Shown in pieces: positions 10,364 through 21,689 of a DNA stretch of 64,000 bases. The notes under the pieces are model-generated. The model saw only the letters and a program-made list of their open reading frames with translations. It was not told the origin of the DNA and searched no databases. The position numbers and the translations under genes were made by a program. Origin of the DNA: Pezicula radicicola (Eukaryota; Ascomycota; Leotiomycetes; Helotiales; Dermateaceae); contig PDUO01000103.1 in NCBI GenBank assembly GCA_003008705.1, positions 47,051-111,050 of the forward strand. Direction: 5' to 3'. Each line of letters begins with the position of its first letter. The stretch's first letter is position 1.

Positions 10364-13099
10364 GCTTGTAAGATGATAGGTTTGGCAAGTATGAAAAAAC
10401 AGAAAGTAAGGAGAGACAGAGCGAGGAGGAGCGTCGATAAATAGTAACACAAGAAGGATCATCGTCCTCGGGCTGTCTTAGAAAAGCACCCGGGACTAGC
10501 TTCAAGCTTACCTCGATGATATCTGAGTTCTGCGACCTACGGTGCCGTACCTACAGATCATCTATCATCCGAGCAAACGGTACGGCAGCAGAGACCTGCC
10601 AACCGGCGCCATGGTGGCTTGAGCTAAGCCTCTACAAATACAGCGTCCCACGTCCCTCAATTCGCGACGAACCCAGTTAGTGCCAAGTGCACTTCTACAC
10701 CAAGTCTTGGGGGCTTGCCAAGCCATATACACCCCAAGCTTCGATATCAAGTATTGAGCTTTTATGTCATCCACCAACGCACCTATCAGAGCAACTCCAA
10801 TTCCAGCGTACCGTAAGCACCATTGTTTCGAAACACACCAACAGAGCCAAGGAGCCAATAGACTCGCAAGGTGCAGTAGAGATTGCGCGTTGTCGATAGC
10901 AATGTAAGCAATCACAATATAGGAGGGAATAGTGCGATGGTAAGTAATCCTGGGCGGAGGTGGAATGTTGGTGGTGATGTTTTTGGCAACAAATGAGGTT
11001 GGGTGAGCGACGCCAGATCTGCCGGCTGTCAAAATAAAGCCAGGCTAAGGAAATAAGCTACCATTGGGGGGGGTATGGAATGAACAGGGGGTGCTTTTGG
11101 GGTCTGGGACTCGCTTGGAGCCTTTGGAGTCCCAATTTGGGACGGAGCGGTTTGTCTGGCATTTCTGTTTGTCTCATATTCTTGGTTCTGCTTCTCTGAA
11201 CGACGATTGTTTGAATCCATCAATCCAGGCACTCGGGCTGTCTGAGAGCTGAGATGCGGCACGCTGCAGTCGGCGGGCTTGGAGGTGACAATCATCAGCT
11301 GCTCATGCACAATCGCGCTCAAGCAAGCGCAAGCCAAGCGACAAGAAAAGGGGCTGTGCTGGGTGGTGCACTTACGAAAATACCTATAGGGTCACGATAT
11401 ATATATAAGCCAGCCAAGTTACGTGGGTCGAGATTGGGTAATTGCGCAGTCAGGTCCTGTCCTGTATGATCCTGATATCATGATATCATCTTGAACGAAA
11501 GAACAAAACGCTGAAACGGTAGCGACCTTTCAGCTGGAATCCAGCAATTATACTCATCTCTAAACGAGGAACAAGACTCTCGTCTGTCGAGCACGTGGGG
11601 TTGTAATCAACTGTAAGGTAGACGAGATCAGGAGCTTCTTCCCTGCCAAACCTACTTCTCCGCACTCTTCACCCCAGTCTGCTTGGAAAGCTCAGCCTGT
11701 TGATGATGAAAATGAGATTTCTGATAGGCTAGAAAGTTCTCCATTTTTGATAACTTGCCTTTGTCTTGGCATTCATGTTGGCACCGACAGCGTCCTTGTT
11801 GGGAGAACAATTCTACCCAGCTATCAAGTGGTGATAATAGTTGTCAAGTCATGCGCATACATGTGAACACAAAAGTAAAGGAAGCCCTTTCAACTTGTAA
11901 GTTGTCGCTTCGAATGTCCATATGAGGAAGGGGCCGAGTAAAACCTTGAAACCTTCTTTATTTTCTAGACTCCAAGATCTACAGTCTCTGCCGGCCATTA
12001 AGTTTACACATCACCAGATGCCGAGGCTAATGCGGTATTTGTCGTCGGGTCAGGCCCTGTCATTTAATTTTACCCCGACATTGGGCGATAATAATTAAGG
12101 AAGAGCTCAGCTCATGCAGTGCAGGTTGACGCTGTTGTGCAGTAGCCTTCCAATCAGGTACTTTATCTAGCTTTCCCAGTGATAAGCTGCAAAACAAAAA
12201 GGATGACGAGTCCTTCAGCTAGACTGAGGCTGTGCTTACTTCCTATTAACAGTAGCATAGGAGCACGATTCTACGAATAGGCTATTGTCCTAATCGCCCT
12301 ATCCTGTTTAACCCTTCAACCCCCCTCGTTCTACTACCTAGCACTATCACATCTGTAACATTGTACCGTAATTCGTCTCTGTCTCTCTGTGATCGCTTGC
12401 TTTAGTAAGGAATTTTCTTTAGCAAAGTATGTACAGTACAGCATAGTCCATATACTAATAGGGAGTTGAAACAGAATAAAGGTATGAAATTATTGCGATT
12501 ATCTACAAGAAGAGAAATGTTGCTAATTCCCCTTCCTCTGTAGACATTATGTTGACCAAGGTCTCCCTGCCGACCTCTGTTCTTGAGAGTTCATATCTGT
12601 ATGAGGGGAACCTGCTTAAAAGCCTCACTTCTAAGTACATCCCGCATAACCTACAACCAACGGATCAGAAATGGCTGATGTTTGCGCACATAACTACGTC
12701 TGAAGTAAGTTATTAGGGAAATGCTAAGGTATATGAACCTTATTTTCGAGTTAGAAGCCCCCGGATGGACATTACGGCAAATCTGAACGTTCTAACTCTG
12801 TGGTAGATGTGAGCAGATAAACCTGTGCCTCGATAAGTTCAAGAACAAAATCAGGCAGCCATTTTTTAACTCGTCGATTAAATGTTAGGATTAATACCGC
12901 ATGTTCCGGAAGACATATATGCTTCATGGGCATCCTGCGCAAGGGCAACAAACTTTCTCTTCAGCTGGAAAGACATCCATCAATCAGGCTCATAAGACAA
13001 TATGTCATCGATCCAATATGCGACTTTCTCTACCTAACGAATTTGCATAATTAGGAAATCACAGTTCTAATCTTGTTTAGTGCTATTGTCAGTCGCTAA
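10364..13099. other. long stretch without a supported intact gene
   Basis: A minus-strand frame at 10565-11032 (155 codons) has one hydrophobic segment (YIVIAYIAIDNAQSLLHLAS), and another frame at 11029-11337 abuts it. I could not join them in phase, so neither is annotated as a gene. A perfect 16-bp palindrome lies at 11473-11488. From 11500 to 13100 no coding signal was recognised. Confidence 0.4.
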
Positions 13100-13139
13100 G
13101 TTAACATTAATGCGATTGACTGCGTCGTTATCAGATTTC

Positions 13140-14690
13140 TAGTAAGCAGTGCTTGTCCAGACGAATAGGTATTCGGAAAGTGGATGGCTATGCCCAACGT
13201 CAGAAGGAGGTAACCGGATACGGTCCAGTCAGAAGTACAGGAAGAGAGAGTATAATTCCGCAGGGAGAAGTTGGTCTACTGCGGCATCCGGAATGGCGGT
13301 TCTAGGTTCCCCCGTCTTAAACCAATACCAAGGATGAGTCTGTAAGATTCTTCAAACCTTTCAATAATAAGAAGAAAAAGCACTGACATAATCGCTTAGT
13401 TGAATTTACCAGGAGGCCCAGGATCAGGATGAAAATTGTAAGCTCTTGACTGGCTCTAAAGGTGCGCTCCAGCGATGCGTCAATTCCCGGTAATACGACA
13501 CTTCTAGGAAAATCTTTTGTGCTAAAGTTTTTAAAATTAATTTGCAAGGCCTAGATTATTCCTCGAGCGAACAATCATAAATGAGGTCTTTTAAAGTAAG
13601 GATCGCATCGTAGTGTTGTTGTATCGCGAGATATATAAAAATATTTGTATCAGTAAGGAATCGCTAGGACTTGACGTACTGATTGCTGTGCCTTATTAAA
13701 GTAGGCGAGTCTGCGTAGCAAAGTCGTGAGGTCTTATAGTTAGCTTATAACTGTTGAAGTAGTACATAGCGGTGGGAATTTCTTTGCGAGAATTTTACGT
13801 GTATTACCGATAGTCTGACGTAGACGTTAAAGAGAGTTTGCAGGTTAAATCTCTCTATCTAGTGACGAATCGAGAATGGCAGAGCACAGTACATCAGGAA
13901 ACCGGTTTGAATGGTGCCTCGCGCGACACACAACGTTTGTATCTATTAGGGTTAGACTTTATCCATTTCCGATTTATATTCGAGGGGATGATATCAGCCG
14001 ATAAAGTTAAGTAATTGAACTCCTCAACCACTACATCCTTCCGCATAGATTGTAAACAGGCAAATAAGACATAATAATCCACGATTATCAAGAGCCTTCT
14101 CAACAGAAGCTATTCCTATAATGTTCATCCCGGCGTCCTCCAAGTGGAAGATAGAACCTCACTAAAGCTACATGGCGAGAAGCTTATAATGGGAATCCCG
14201 AGAATCATGCCTTGTATCTGCTGTTCTATAGCGTTTGGTCTTGTTTGATCCCAACGTAAACCTAAGTCAGTGTGGCGATCGATTGCATCGATAATGGTAA
14301 ACTTCGCTTAATTGTGTATTTGACCCATATGTGTTGTGTTTAAACCTCTCTCTTCGTCATCACCCTAGTGAATACACAGAGCATCAACTAGATGTATCAT
14401 ACTTACAGATTCTGACAAACGTATAGTCCGTCTTCGATTGTCTTTGAAAGGATGACATTATGCTGACAATGCCCCAGGAGTCATCAACTGCTGCATAATT
14501 TCTCTGGCAAACCGTGTTTGTTAAAACTCCCCCGAAACGTAGCTAAGTGCAGTAAAGTCTCCCTTAATCGAAGCGTTGACGATGCCTCTGAGATTGAGGT
14601 TCGTAAGACGAAAGTTGAAATTATAAGCTTTGAAAGCTAGCGTCAAACGCTGCAAGCCGTGATGGAGTTCGCATCTCTTGGTTTATGTCT
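13140..14690 (-). pseudogene. decayed HET-domain (heterokaryon incompatibility-like) gene
   Basis: Reading the minus strand downward from 14690 recovers successive HET-domain blocks broken by stops and frame changes. These are LRGIVNASIKGDFTALSYV near 14540-14600, KTIEDGLYVCQNL near 14410-14450, and VDALCIH-stop-GDDEERG then THMGQIHN-stop-AKFTIIDAI at about 14280-14390. A segment near 14070-14130 in which TPG-stop-TL-stop-E-stop-LL precedes RRLLIIVDYYVLFACLQS fits the HET motif that follows the conserved W-T-x-Q-E-x-L. A weak C-terminal trace (TGPYPVTSF) lies near 13200-13230. HET proteins trigger cell death on allorecognition. At least six in-frame stops make this copy non-functional. Exact ends and intron positions cannot be fixed. 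Confidence 0.7.
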
Positions 14691-16444
14691 TTACGGGATC
14701 CAAAGGCATCCCCCGTAAGAATTAACTGGCCGTAATTCAAGACATGCTACTTCTCCCTAGTGCTTTGACGTGGAAGGGAATCACTCCGAAGCAAGATGAC
14801 CGAGCGGCAAATCCTGACATAAATAATCACCCGCACAAGCGTAGCGTGCCTCTCACTGATCCTACGCTTCATCTGTTTGGAGATATATTTATTTGGTTTG
14901 GTCCGGAAAGACCTTGTGTTGCGAAAGAACGTTGTAGGAACGGGCAAGAAACCCATACCAAGAACAATTTCTTTGTAGTCGCACGGTGGATGAGTCCTAG
15001 CTAAGAATCAAGCCGAAGTCCACTTTGCGACAACTCATGCGAAGAGCATTGACACTGTTGTCTGACTCCCATTCACTTAAGATGCGTTAGCAAAACAATC
15101 AAGACTAGTAGATGGTCGGGTCGAGTGTCTATTGAGACTTGCCACAAGGAGTCTGCTTTACACTGCCTACCAAGCCTAGAATGTACTTTCTCCCCCTAGC
15201 TTGAGAACAAAGACTCGGATAAAACGTTTGCTAACTCTATGATGGTAGACTAGATAGTATACTGGAAAGTTGTCGGCCAAAATGGCGGTAGCAACAATCA
15301 AAATTGGTCAACCATTTAGTTAGTGGTCAGGTTAAGCTGGCTCAGGATTCGATGCGGCTAAGAGTTTGCACGACTGACTTGCTGCTGTACTTGGCAAAAA
15401 AGTAGCTCGCTGGTGTCAACCGTCAGACATCGCTCAGGACGATCGCAATCTACACATCTGTGGATGTCAAGAGTTCTCGGAATAGTAAGGCACCCAATCG
15501 CCCTGAGAAATAAATGGGCAACGTCCAATTTCGTAGCGGGAGGGTGGGGTTTTCCGTGGTTATTAATTCTAGAAGTCGAGATGCTATACATTGAATTTTG
15601 AATACCAATGCCAAAAGGCGACTAAATTGCCTTCTTTTTAAAATATTAAAGAATAAGACAAAACAATTAATTAATCAAAAAGAAAGCTTCTAAGCTATAT
15701 TCTAATAAGGACCCCTTATTTGCAACTTGAATTTCAGAGAAACAATCCACGTGGCCGAGTCACACATCGCGATTTTGCCTAGTATGTATGATCCGTACCA
15801 AGGCAACAATCCCTTCCCCTAGCTGTGGTAAACTTCTGTCACTATGTGCTAGGAATATTTTGCGCCACTGAATTTTACCTTTACTATTACTTTGTTGTGA
15901 ATATTCGGGGATAATACTACGATGGTCCAGCATTACCTTGACCAGTTAGGGGTGGGCTTCTTGAGTACCTCGTCTCTGCCTCCACATTCTCGACAAGTTG
16001 TACTTTTCCCACGAAATCAAGCACGCGAGTTACGTCTTTGATATCCTCTGTCTGGAGCGGCTTGCGCACAATAATCTTTGTATCTGGACTGTGCAGCATT
16101 TAAATGTGCCTGAGCGACGCGATGGCCGGGACCAAGGATGGGATCTATTCACCACTACTCATCTGCTATCCTACTTCGCCTCTTACTCCCCTTGGCTCAC
16201 CCAGTATTGCTCACCTTTCCGAATAGGAATAGATACCGTGCGGTTAGGATTCAGGTTTAACAGCAATTTTGTTGTGCTTGCCAATTCCAAAAATAGGCAA
16301 TGTAGCCGAATCGCGCTGCCAACAAACTTATCCTTCGTGCATCTATCGTTATCGGCTATTTTTATAGTTCCGGATATCGTATTATAGATGCGGCAATGCG
16401 GCGGCATTGCGCAGTACTTCGTCGTACCGGGGCAAGTAGGCTTC
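14691..16444. other. stretch without a recognised gene
   Basis: Short frames only; an 86-codon plus-strand frame at 14744-15004 matches nothing I know. A short AT-rich patch lies at about 15600-15720. This may include the lost N-terminal part of the HET relic. Confidence 0.4.
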
Positions 16445-18134
16445 CTATGCTTTCTTCTTCCTCTTTGGACGCTTCGGTGGAAGCCGCGACGACGATTCCG
16501 AGCCCACGGCCGACGAGAAACTCGGCAACGAAGATTTCGGTACTTGTGAATCGACTGGCGAGATGGGAGATGATCGTTGTGAGAATTGCGGAGCATCTGA
16601 TGGAACTGAAGGGTCCATTTGGAATACCCCGCTACTGATGGTCTGAAAACTTTGTGCTGGACCAAATGAGGAGGCTAAGTCGCTTTCAACATCGACTGTG
16701 CTACTCAACTTCCGTTTCCTTTCTTGCCTTGTCTGTCGACGCTCGAGGACATCTCCGTGAGGTCCAGCATCTTGCAAGCGCGAGTGAAATTCTCCTGCAT
16801 CGGAAGAGGGTTGGAAACTTGAGTTGTCTCGTTCATGTCCATGTAAGACCAGTATCTCTCGAGCCTTTTTCTCGGCGATTCGGATCTGCTCCTTCTTGAG
16901 GGCTGGGTCAAAGCAAGCTTGCAAAAGATCAAACGGCAGAGCAACTTTTTCCTTGTTGCCAACAGGTATATCAAGATCATTCGTGGTAATGAACCCTTCT
17001 GAAGATCCCCAATTCTTAAACCCGCTACTCTCTTCGAAGATAACAAACTTGGCATCTTGATTAATCGCTTTCGGGTTCCCTAGCTTGTGCCGGTACAGAT
17101 ATAGGCTGACATGTATGAGCTTGGCAAGTGCTGTCTTGTCATTGTACCAATTGTATATCTTCGATGCTATCTCTTTGACCTTGAGGCTCTCAAGGTCTCG
17201 CTTGGTGATCCCGTATGGTAGAGCTTCTTGAGACTCTAGCGTGGAAGAGGTCGAGCTCGTAAAAGAACTGGAAAATTCTCCCTTCCCGAGAGTAATAATA
17301 TCAATATCAACTAGTATTACCAGTCGTGCGGGGCCTTTCAAGAGCCATTTTTCTGCCTTTTCTACCTGCTTGTCAAAAGGTTGCGAAACTCCTACCTCGA
17401 TTGCGACGACAGGACCACCAGTTTCGACTGAAATATATCCGTCGGGGGTTAGGCTTGATCCATTCTCAAGAGTATAGTCTGCCGCGAAATAAGTCAGCCA
17501 AGATCAGTCTCGATTGTGCACAGCAGACCTTCGTTGTGTGTGAAGTGCATTCTATCTTCTTGCTGAAAAGTCTCTTGGACCTTCCCAAACCACTTATTGA
17601 AAACTTGAGCCACTCTTTCGTGTATGACACCTGGCAGAGTCAAGATTTTCAACTCTTTCCGAGTTGGATCGTATTCGTAACCACCGAGGTCAGTTAAGTT
17701 CTGACTCCACTCCTCGAAAACTTCTGGTTCAACCTCAAAAGGCAATGGGGTATCGAAATCGATAGCCGCTCTCAACCTCACGAACGTCTCTTCGTTCAAG
17801 GGTTTCAACCTCTTGCTGGTATTAGAACTGTAGTTTAGGCTCTCAAGGATTGCTTCCGCCCGATCGAATACAAAGGAAGGACTTGGTATCCGTTTGGGCT
17901 TCTCAGGGGTGCATCTCCAGGCGTGGGAGGAAATTGATGTCCAAATGTATGGTCTAGAGGTCTCTGCCTCAGATCAGGCGTTTTTGGTTCTGTCTCGTGG
18001 GAAGCAAGAGGTGTCGGAATCAAAGACTTCGGGTCTGGTTTCCTTGGCGGAATCGGGATGGGAGGCGAGCTAGAAGGCCCCGAGGCTGTACTCTGGCTCG
18101 AAGGCTTGCTGTTCTGGCTTGAGCCCGAAGCCAT
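16445..18134 (-). CDS. Uma2-like PD-(D/E)XK-fold protein
   Basis: Three exons (18134-17872, 17815-17529, 17478-16445) give 527 residues in phase. Intron 1 is GTATTC to ACCAG (56 nt); intron 2 is GTCTGC to GGCAG with a GCTGAC branch (50 nt). The start is the ATG at 18134, with an in-frame ATG at 18194 as an alternative. After a Pro/Ser-rich leader, residues about 105-250 follow the bacterial Uma2/DUF820 nuclease-fold order: LTPDGYI (Asp196), then VVAIEVGVSQ (Glu211), a Lys/Glu helix (DKQVEKAEKWLLKG), then the strand ARLVILVDID. A C-terminal Ser/Pro-rich tail ends in a basic cluster (PPKRPKRKKKA), a likely nuclear signal. The second acidic residue is followed by a Gly/Val pair rather than the usual x-Lys, so catalysis is uncertain. 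Fold is inferred from motif order only. Confidence 0.65.
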
Positions 18135-18194
18135 TGTTTTTGATGTGAAATAGTAATATGCCGTTGATGGTTCACTTCCATAAACAAGCGCCAT

Positions 18195-20360
18195 TTCTTA
18201 TCGGCAAAGAAGCAGTGAGGTTTGTTGCCACCCAGATGTACATAATCTATCGCCTAGGTGCTCTTCTCTCTCTTTTTTTTGGTATGGGCCTAGAGGATGA
18301 TTTTACTAAAGACTCCATGGTTTTTCCTGTAGGTTATCGGCTCCCAAGATAATGTATAGTCGCTGTACAGGAACGTCGTTGTGTTACTCGAGTACACCTC
18401 TCGGGCCGATTCTTTGAAATTGCTGCGGGGTTACAACCAACAACTGATGCATCCTCGCCGATAACGGGAATAGCAGCAAGCTATCTCGTGCAGTGATCTT
18501 CACTGTCCGTCTCGCTATAGCCTCACAGTTAATTTTTCTTTCGCTTGTTCCGTTCTGGTCTCTGGCATCAGCAGCTGTTACTACACCCCAAGGTAAGCCT
18601 TACCTAAGCGTGGCCTGATCATTCTGAGTACCACAGTGGGGATCCTGTTTCGGCTCCTTGGTGGCCCATTTTAGCTATATTGTGAACAAGCTATTGTTTT
18701 TCTATCGATCCTTGCCAGTGTCGTTTTGCCTTAACCACGGCCACCTTCCCTAAATTCATCGAAGTTCATGTGATATGTTCCATCGTTCTGCTTCTCAAAA
18801 CCAGTGTAAACGTAGTGTTGGCGCTGAGAAAGGGATCCAAACTGGTTCCTTCTGAGGCTAGCGTATGGCAGAAGCCAGCGTTCAGCGGAAGGAGTCAGAA
18901 TGAGACCCGCCAAGCTGACATCTATACTGTGCTGCAGTACGATAGATGCTGGAGTACAAGAGATAATAGCGTTGAGAATGAGTCGGAATAGTCCCCAAGG
19001 ACACCAGCGCAAAGGAAGCGCCATTGAAAACAGGCGCTAGTGTTAAGCATGATGAAAATAAGCCTAACTGGCGAACGTACCCAAGTTAAACACTATAAGA
19101 CCAGCGTGGATGTGTATTAAGAAGGGTTGTTCGATTGTAAATAGAAGAGAATGTAAATGGCAAAGAATCTGTATTCTTGCACTAGACCTTTGTTATCCTC
19201 TGTAGAGTCCTTCCCTCCTTAACTTATTATTCTAGTCAATAACTACGATACTGATCTGCCCTGTTTGTACGTGACACCCAGGTATAAATTAGTTCTGCTG
19301 TAAATCCTAGCCTAAATTCTCATCTAGAACAAGTCCTTATACAATGATTTTATGGAATGATTTATTTTACAACAAATAGCTGTACGACAAGTTATTATAT
19401 AACAAGTAGATGTGCAACAGGTTGTTGTGCAACAAATTATTATATAATAAATAGTTGTACAACAAAGTTATTCAAGTTTGTGCAACCAAAATTGCTATTT
19501 TCAGCCAAGGGCCAGTTTTGGCTCCAGGGCTATCTATAGCTTCTAAGATCTTTGTAAGTACAAGTTTAAAAGATAGATAAAACAGTGCTAAAATAGGATC
19601 TATGCTTGAATATACGATGAGGAAAGTTCCACTTACTACAGTTACCTTGGTAATATTGACAGAGAATTTTCTATTTCGCATCTAACTCGGTTAGTTAGCA
19701 TCGCCTCCCAGTACATGCTCAGGCCGAGCTCAGGCCGTACGCAGGTATGCTCAGGAGTGCTCACCTTCCCTCAGGTTAAAGTGGCAGCTGCTCACGTCCA
19801 AAAACTAAAACAGAACCAGCGGAAAAAAAAGTTGAGTCTGACTTATCTGGTATTAATATAATACCGGTATCCCCTTGTTTTCCAACCACCATGAATAATG
19901 TTGTTGTCGTTGTTATTGGAGAAAGAGATGAAAGAGATGCGATCTAAATAATTGTGACTGTTCGAATCTTCTGACTCCTATAGAAATGATCCATATAGCT
20001 TTCCCCTTATGTTGAGCAAAGGATCTCTTGTTAGATCCTGGTGACCTTTAAAAGAATCACAGTCTCTACGTCTTCTATTTCAGAAATCTAAACAACCATT
20101 TCGGCAGAAACACTTTTCGCTTTATACTTTTTTTCAAGAAGGAATAGCTTCGAAGATACTCGGGAGGAAATTTTATAACGACTCAAATATTCTGTCGTAG
20201 TAGTAGATATTTTAATTGAGAGCAAGAACAAGTAATCTGACATCCTGTAGAAATAATCCGTTAACTACCTTCCATTACTACAATGATCCCTTGTCGGCCA
20301 CGGGGTGCTAACAGACAATCCACATCTATGATCTAGAATTTACCGCCACATACAATGACT
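18195..20360. other. intergenic stretch with a 15-bp tandem array
   Basis: No intact gene recognised. A 97-codon minus-strand frame at 18731-19024 begins with a plausible ATG and a hydrophobic segment but has no known relatives. The 15-bp array at 19368-19472 is listed separately. 20000-20360 is the 3' flank of the SNG1-family gene. Confidence 0.4.
19368..19472. repeat. 15-bp degenerate tandem repeat, seven units
   Basis: Seven consecutive 15-mers start at 19368, 19383, 19398, 19413, 19428, 19443 and 19458. The shared core is TAYAACAARTWRTTG-like, for example TACAACAAATAGCTG, TATAACAAGTAGATG and TGCAACAAATTATTA. Unit length is constant while single bases vary, mostly C/T and A/G changes. Confidence 0.85.
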
Positions 20361-21689
20361 CTATGCTTTGGTATCCGCTATCTTTATATCTTCTAACACC
20401 AACTCTGGTCCAGGACTTCCGTTTGACGTAACAATACTCTCCTGGTTCAAATCGGAAGCAGCAGAAGCAGCGGCTTTGCGGTACTGGCAGAAAATATCGA
20501 TAGGGAAAGCCACCACCTCCCAAATGAAAAGAATAGGCAGTGTTCGATAAAGCCGATTATAGCATCCTCCCGACCAGATCTGGATAAAGACTTCCCATAA
20601 GCTATGTGCCGGAAACAGGTAACCAAGCTTATAGAAACCGACGCTAACATCGAACGGCATTACGGTACTGGCAATGTTGAGGATGATCCAAGTGAATGTG
20701 ATGAAAGGCACAAAAGTGATTGGTACACTGGCGATAACAGCGTCCAGAACCAAGAAGTTGATGTGCATGTCCAACCAGAGTACCATCCAAGCCGACATAA
20801 ATTGCCCTCCATCCAATGCCCAAGTCTCGCTGAATATCCATATATATGCCACCGATAGCAATGCACCAACAAGAGAATATAAGAGCGAGACACCGAATCG
20901 TATTGAAACATGTGTGAGAATAGGTATGCGGCTATAGAATCCAAAGCCGGTAGAAATCCCATTGAACGCGAGGATGAAAAAGAATTGCATCAACGTGAAC
21001 ATGACTATCGAAGCAGTATTGAGTAGATATCGGGCGCTTTGAGGTGCGGAACCTAGGTTGATGGTGTTGTATTCGAAGGGATCGAGGAGAGCTTGTACTG
21101 CTGCAGTGTTGGTAACGTTGACCGCTCGAAGTGCAGAGCTGCTGTTAATATGAGGGAATTCGGCCTTGGCTACAGCGACGAGATTTTGAATATTTGCTAC
21201 GACGTCCGATTCCGAAATTGTGGCATATCGAATCTGGTCCCATACGAGAGTTAGAGCCGTGCTTGGATTATATGTTTCTAAAGTGGTGGTGCCTTGTATA
21301 GCATTGTCCAATTGTTGAGATGCATTCGCGTTCACATATAGTGCGGCCCAGTAATCACCACGACAGACAGCATCTTTAGCCTCGTCTACATTGGTGTACT
21401 CAACTGGAAGACCTTCGACGATAGTGGGAAAGCTATCAGCCTTGAGAGTAGTGTAGGCACTCCGTAGACTTTGGCCGATGATCCCTTCATCATAATCGAC
21501 CATCAGGACTTTCAGATTATGTACGCGATGTGATCCTTTGTATAATACACCGTAGAGGTAGCATAGATTGACGAAAAAGAGTATCTGAAGCATGACGAAG
21601 CTCCCAGTAACTGCACCGATGAAGGCCTTCCTTAAGGGTGTCAGCGACGGGTCCTTGAGAGGAATTCGAGTTTTGTGTAAGGAAACCAT
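20361..21689 (-). CDS. SNG1 family (DUF3533) integral membrane protein
   Basis: An intronless 442-residue frame with ATG at 21689. It has the layout of the fungal SNG1/DUF3533 family. A first membrane helix lies at about residues 23-48 (FIGAVTGSFVMLQILFFVNL) with the family-typical LYKGSHRVHNLKVLMVDYD after it. A long extracytoplasmic loop (about 50-225) includes DYWAALYVNANAS. Five or so more helices run from about residue 228 onward. In yeast SNG1 gives nitrosoguanidine resistance and affects lipid asymmetry; the family distantly resembles ABC-2 type exporter permeases. The cytoplasmic tail (residues about 410-442) is short and acidic. Full family length, no breaks. Confidence 0.85.
   Translation of the reverse strand: MVSLHKTRIPLKDPSLTPLRKAFIGAVTGSFVMLQILFFVNLCYLYGVLYKGSHRVHNLKVLMVDYDEGIIGQSLRSAYTTLKADSFPTIVEGLPVEYTNVDEAKDAVCRGDYWAALYVNANASQQLDNAIQGTTTLETYNPSTALTLVWDQIRYATISESDVVANIQNLVAVAKAEFPHINSSSALRAVNVTNTAAVQALLDPFEYNTINLGSAPQSARYLLNTASIVMFTLMQFFFILAFNGISTGFGFYSRIPILTHVSIRFGVSLLYSLVGALLSVAYIWIFSETWALDGGQFMSAWMVLWLDMHINFLVLDAVIASVPITFVPFITFTWIILNIASTVMPFDVSVGFYKLGYLFPAHSLWEVFIQIWSGGCYNRLYRTLPILFIWEVVAFPIDIFCQYRKAAASAASDLNQESIVTSNGSPGPELVLEDIKIADTKA

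Noticed and set aside
10565..11337. Two minus-strand frames as a single spliced membrane protein gene
   Set aside because: The only visible donor/acceptor pair gives a 36-nt intron in the wrong phase.
17479..17528. Apparent frameshift and stop in the Uma2-like gene
   Set aside because: A 50-nt intron with GTCTGC donor, GCTGAC branch and GGCAG acceptor joins the frames exactly (NE then DYTLENG), so the gene is intact.
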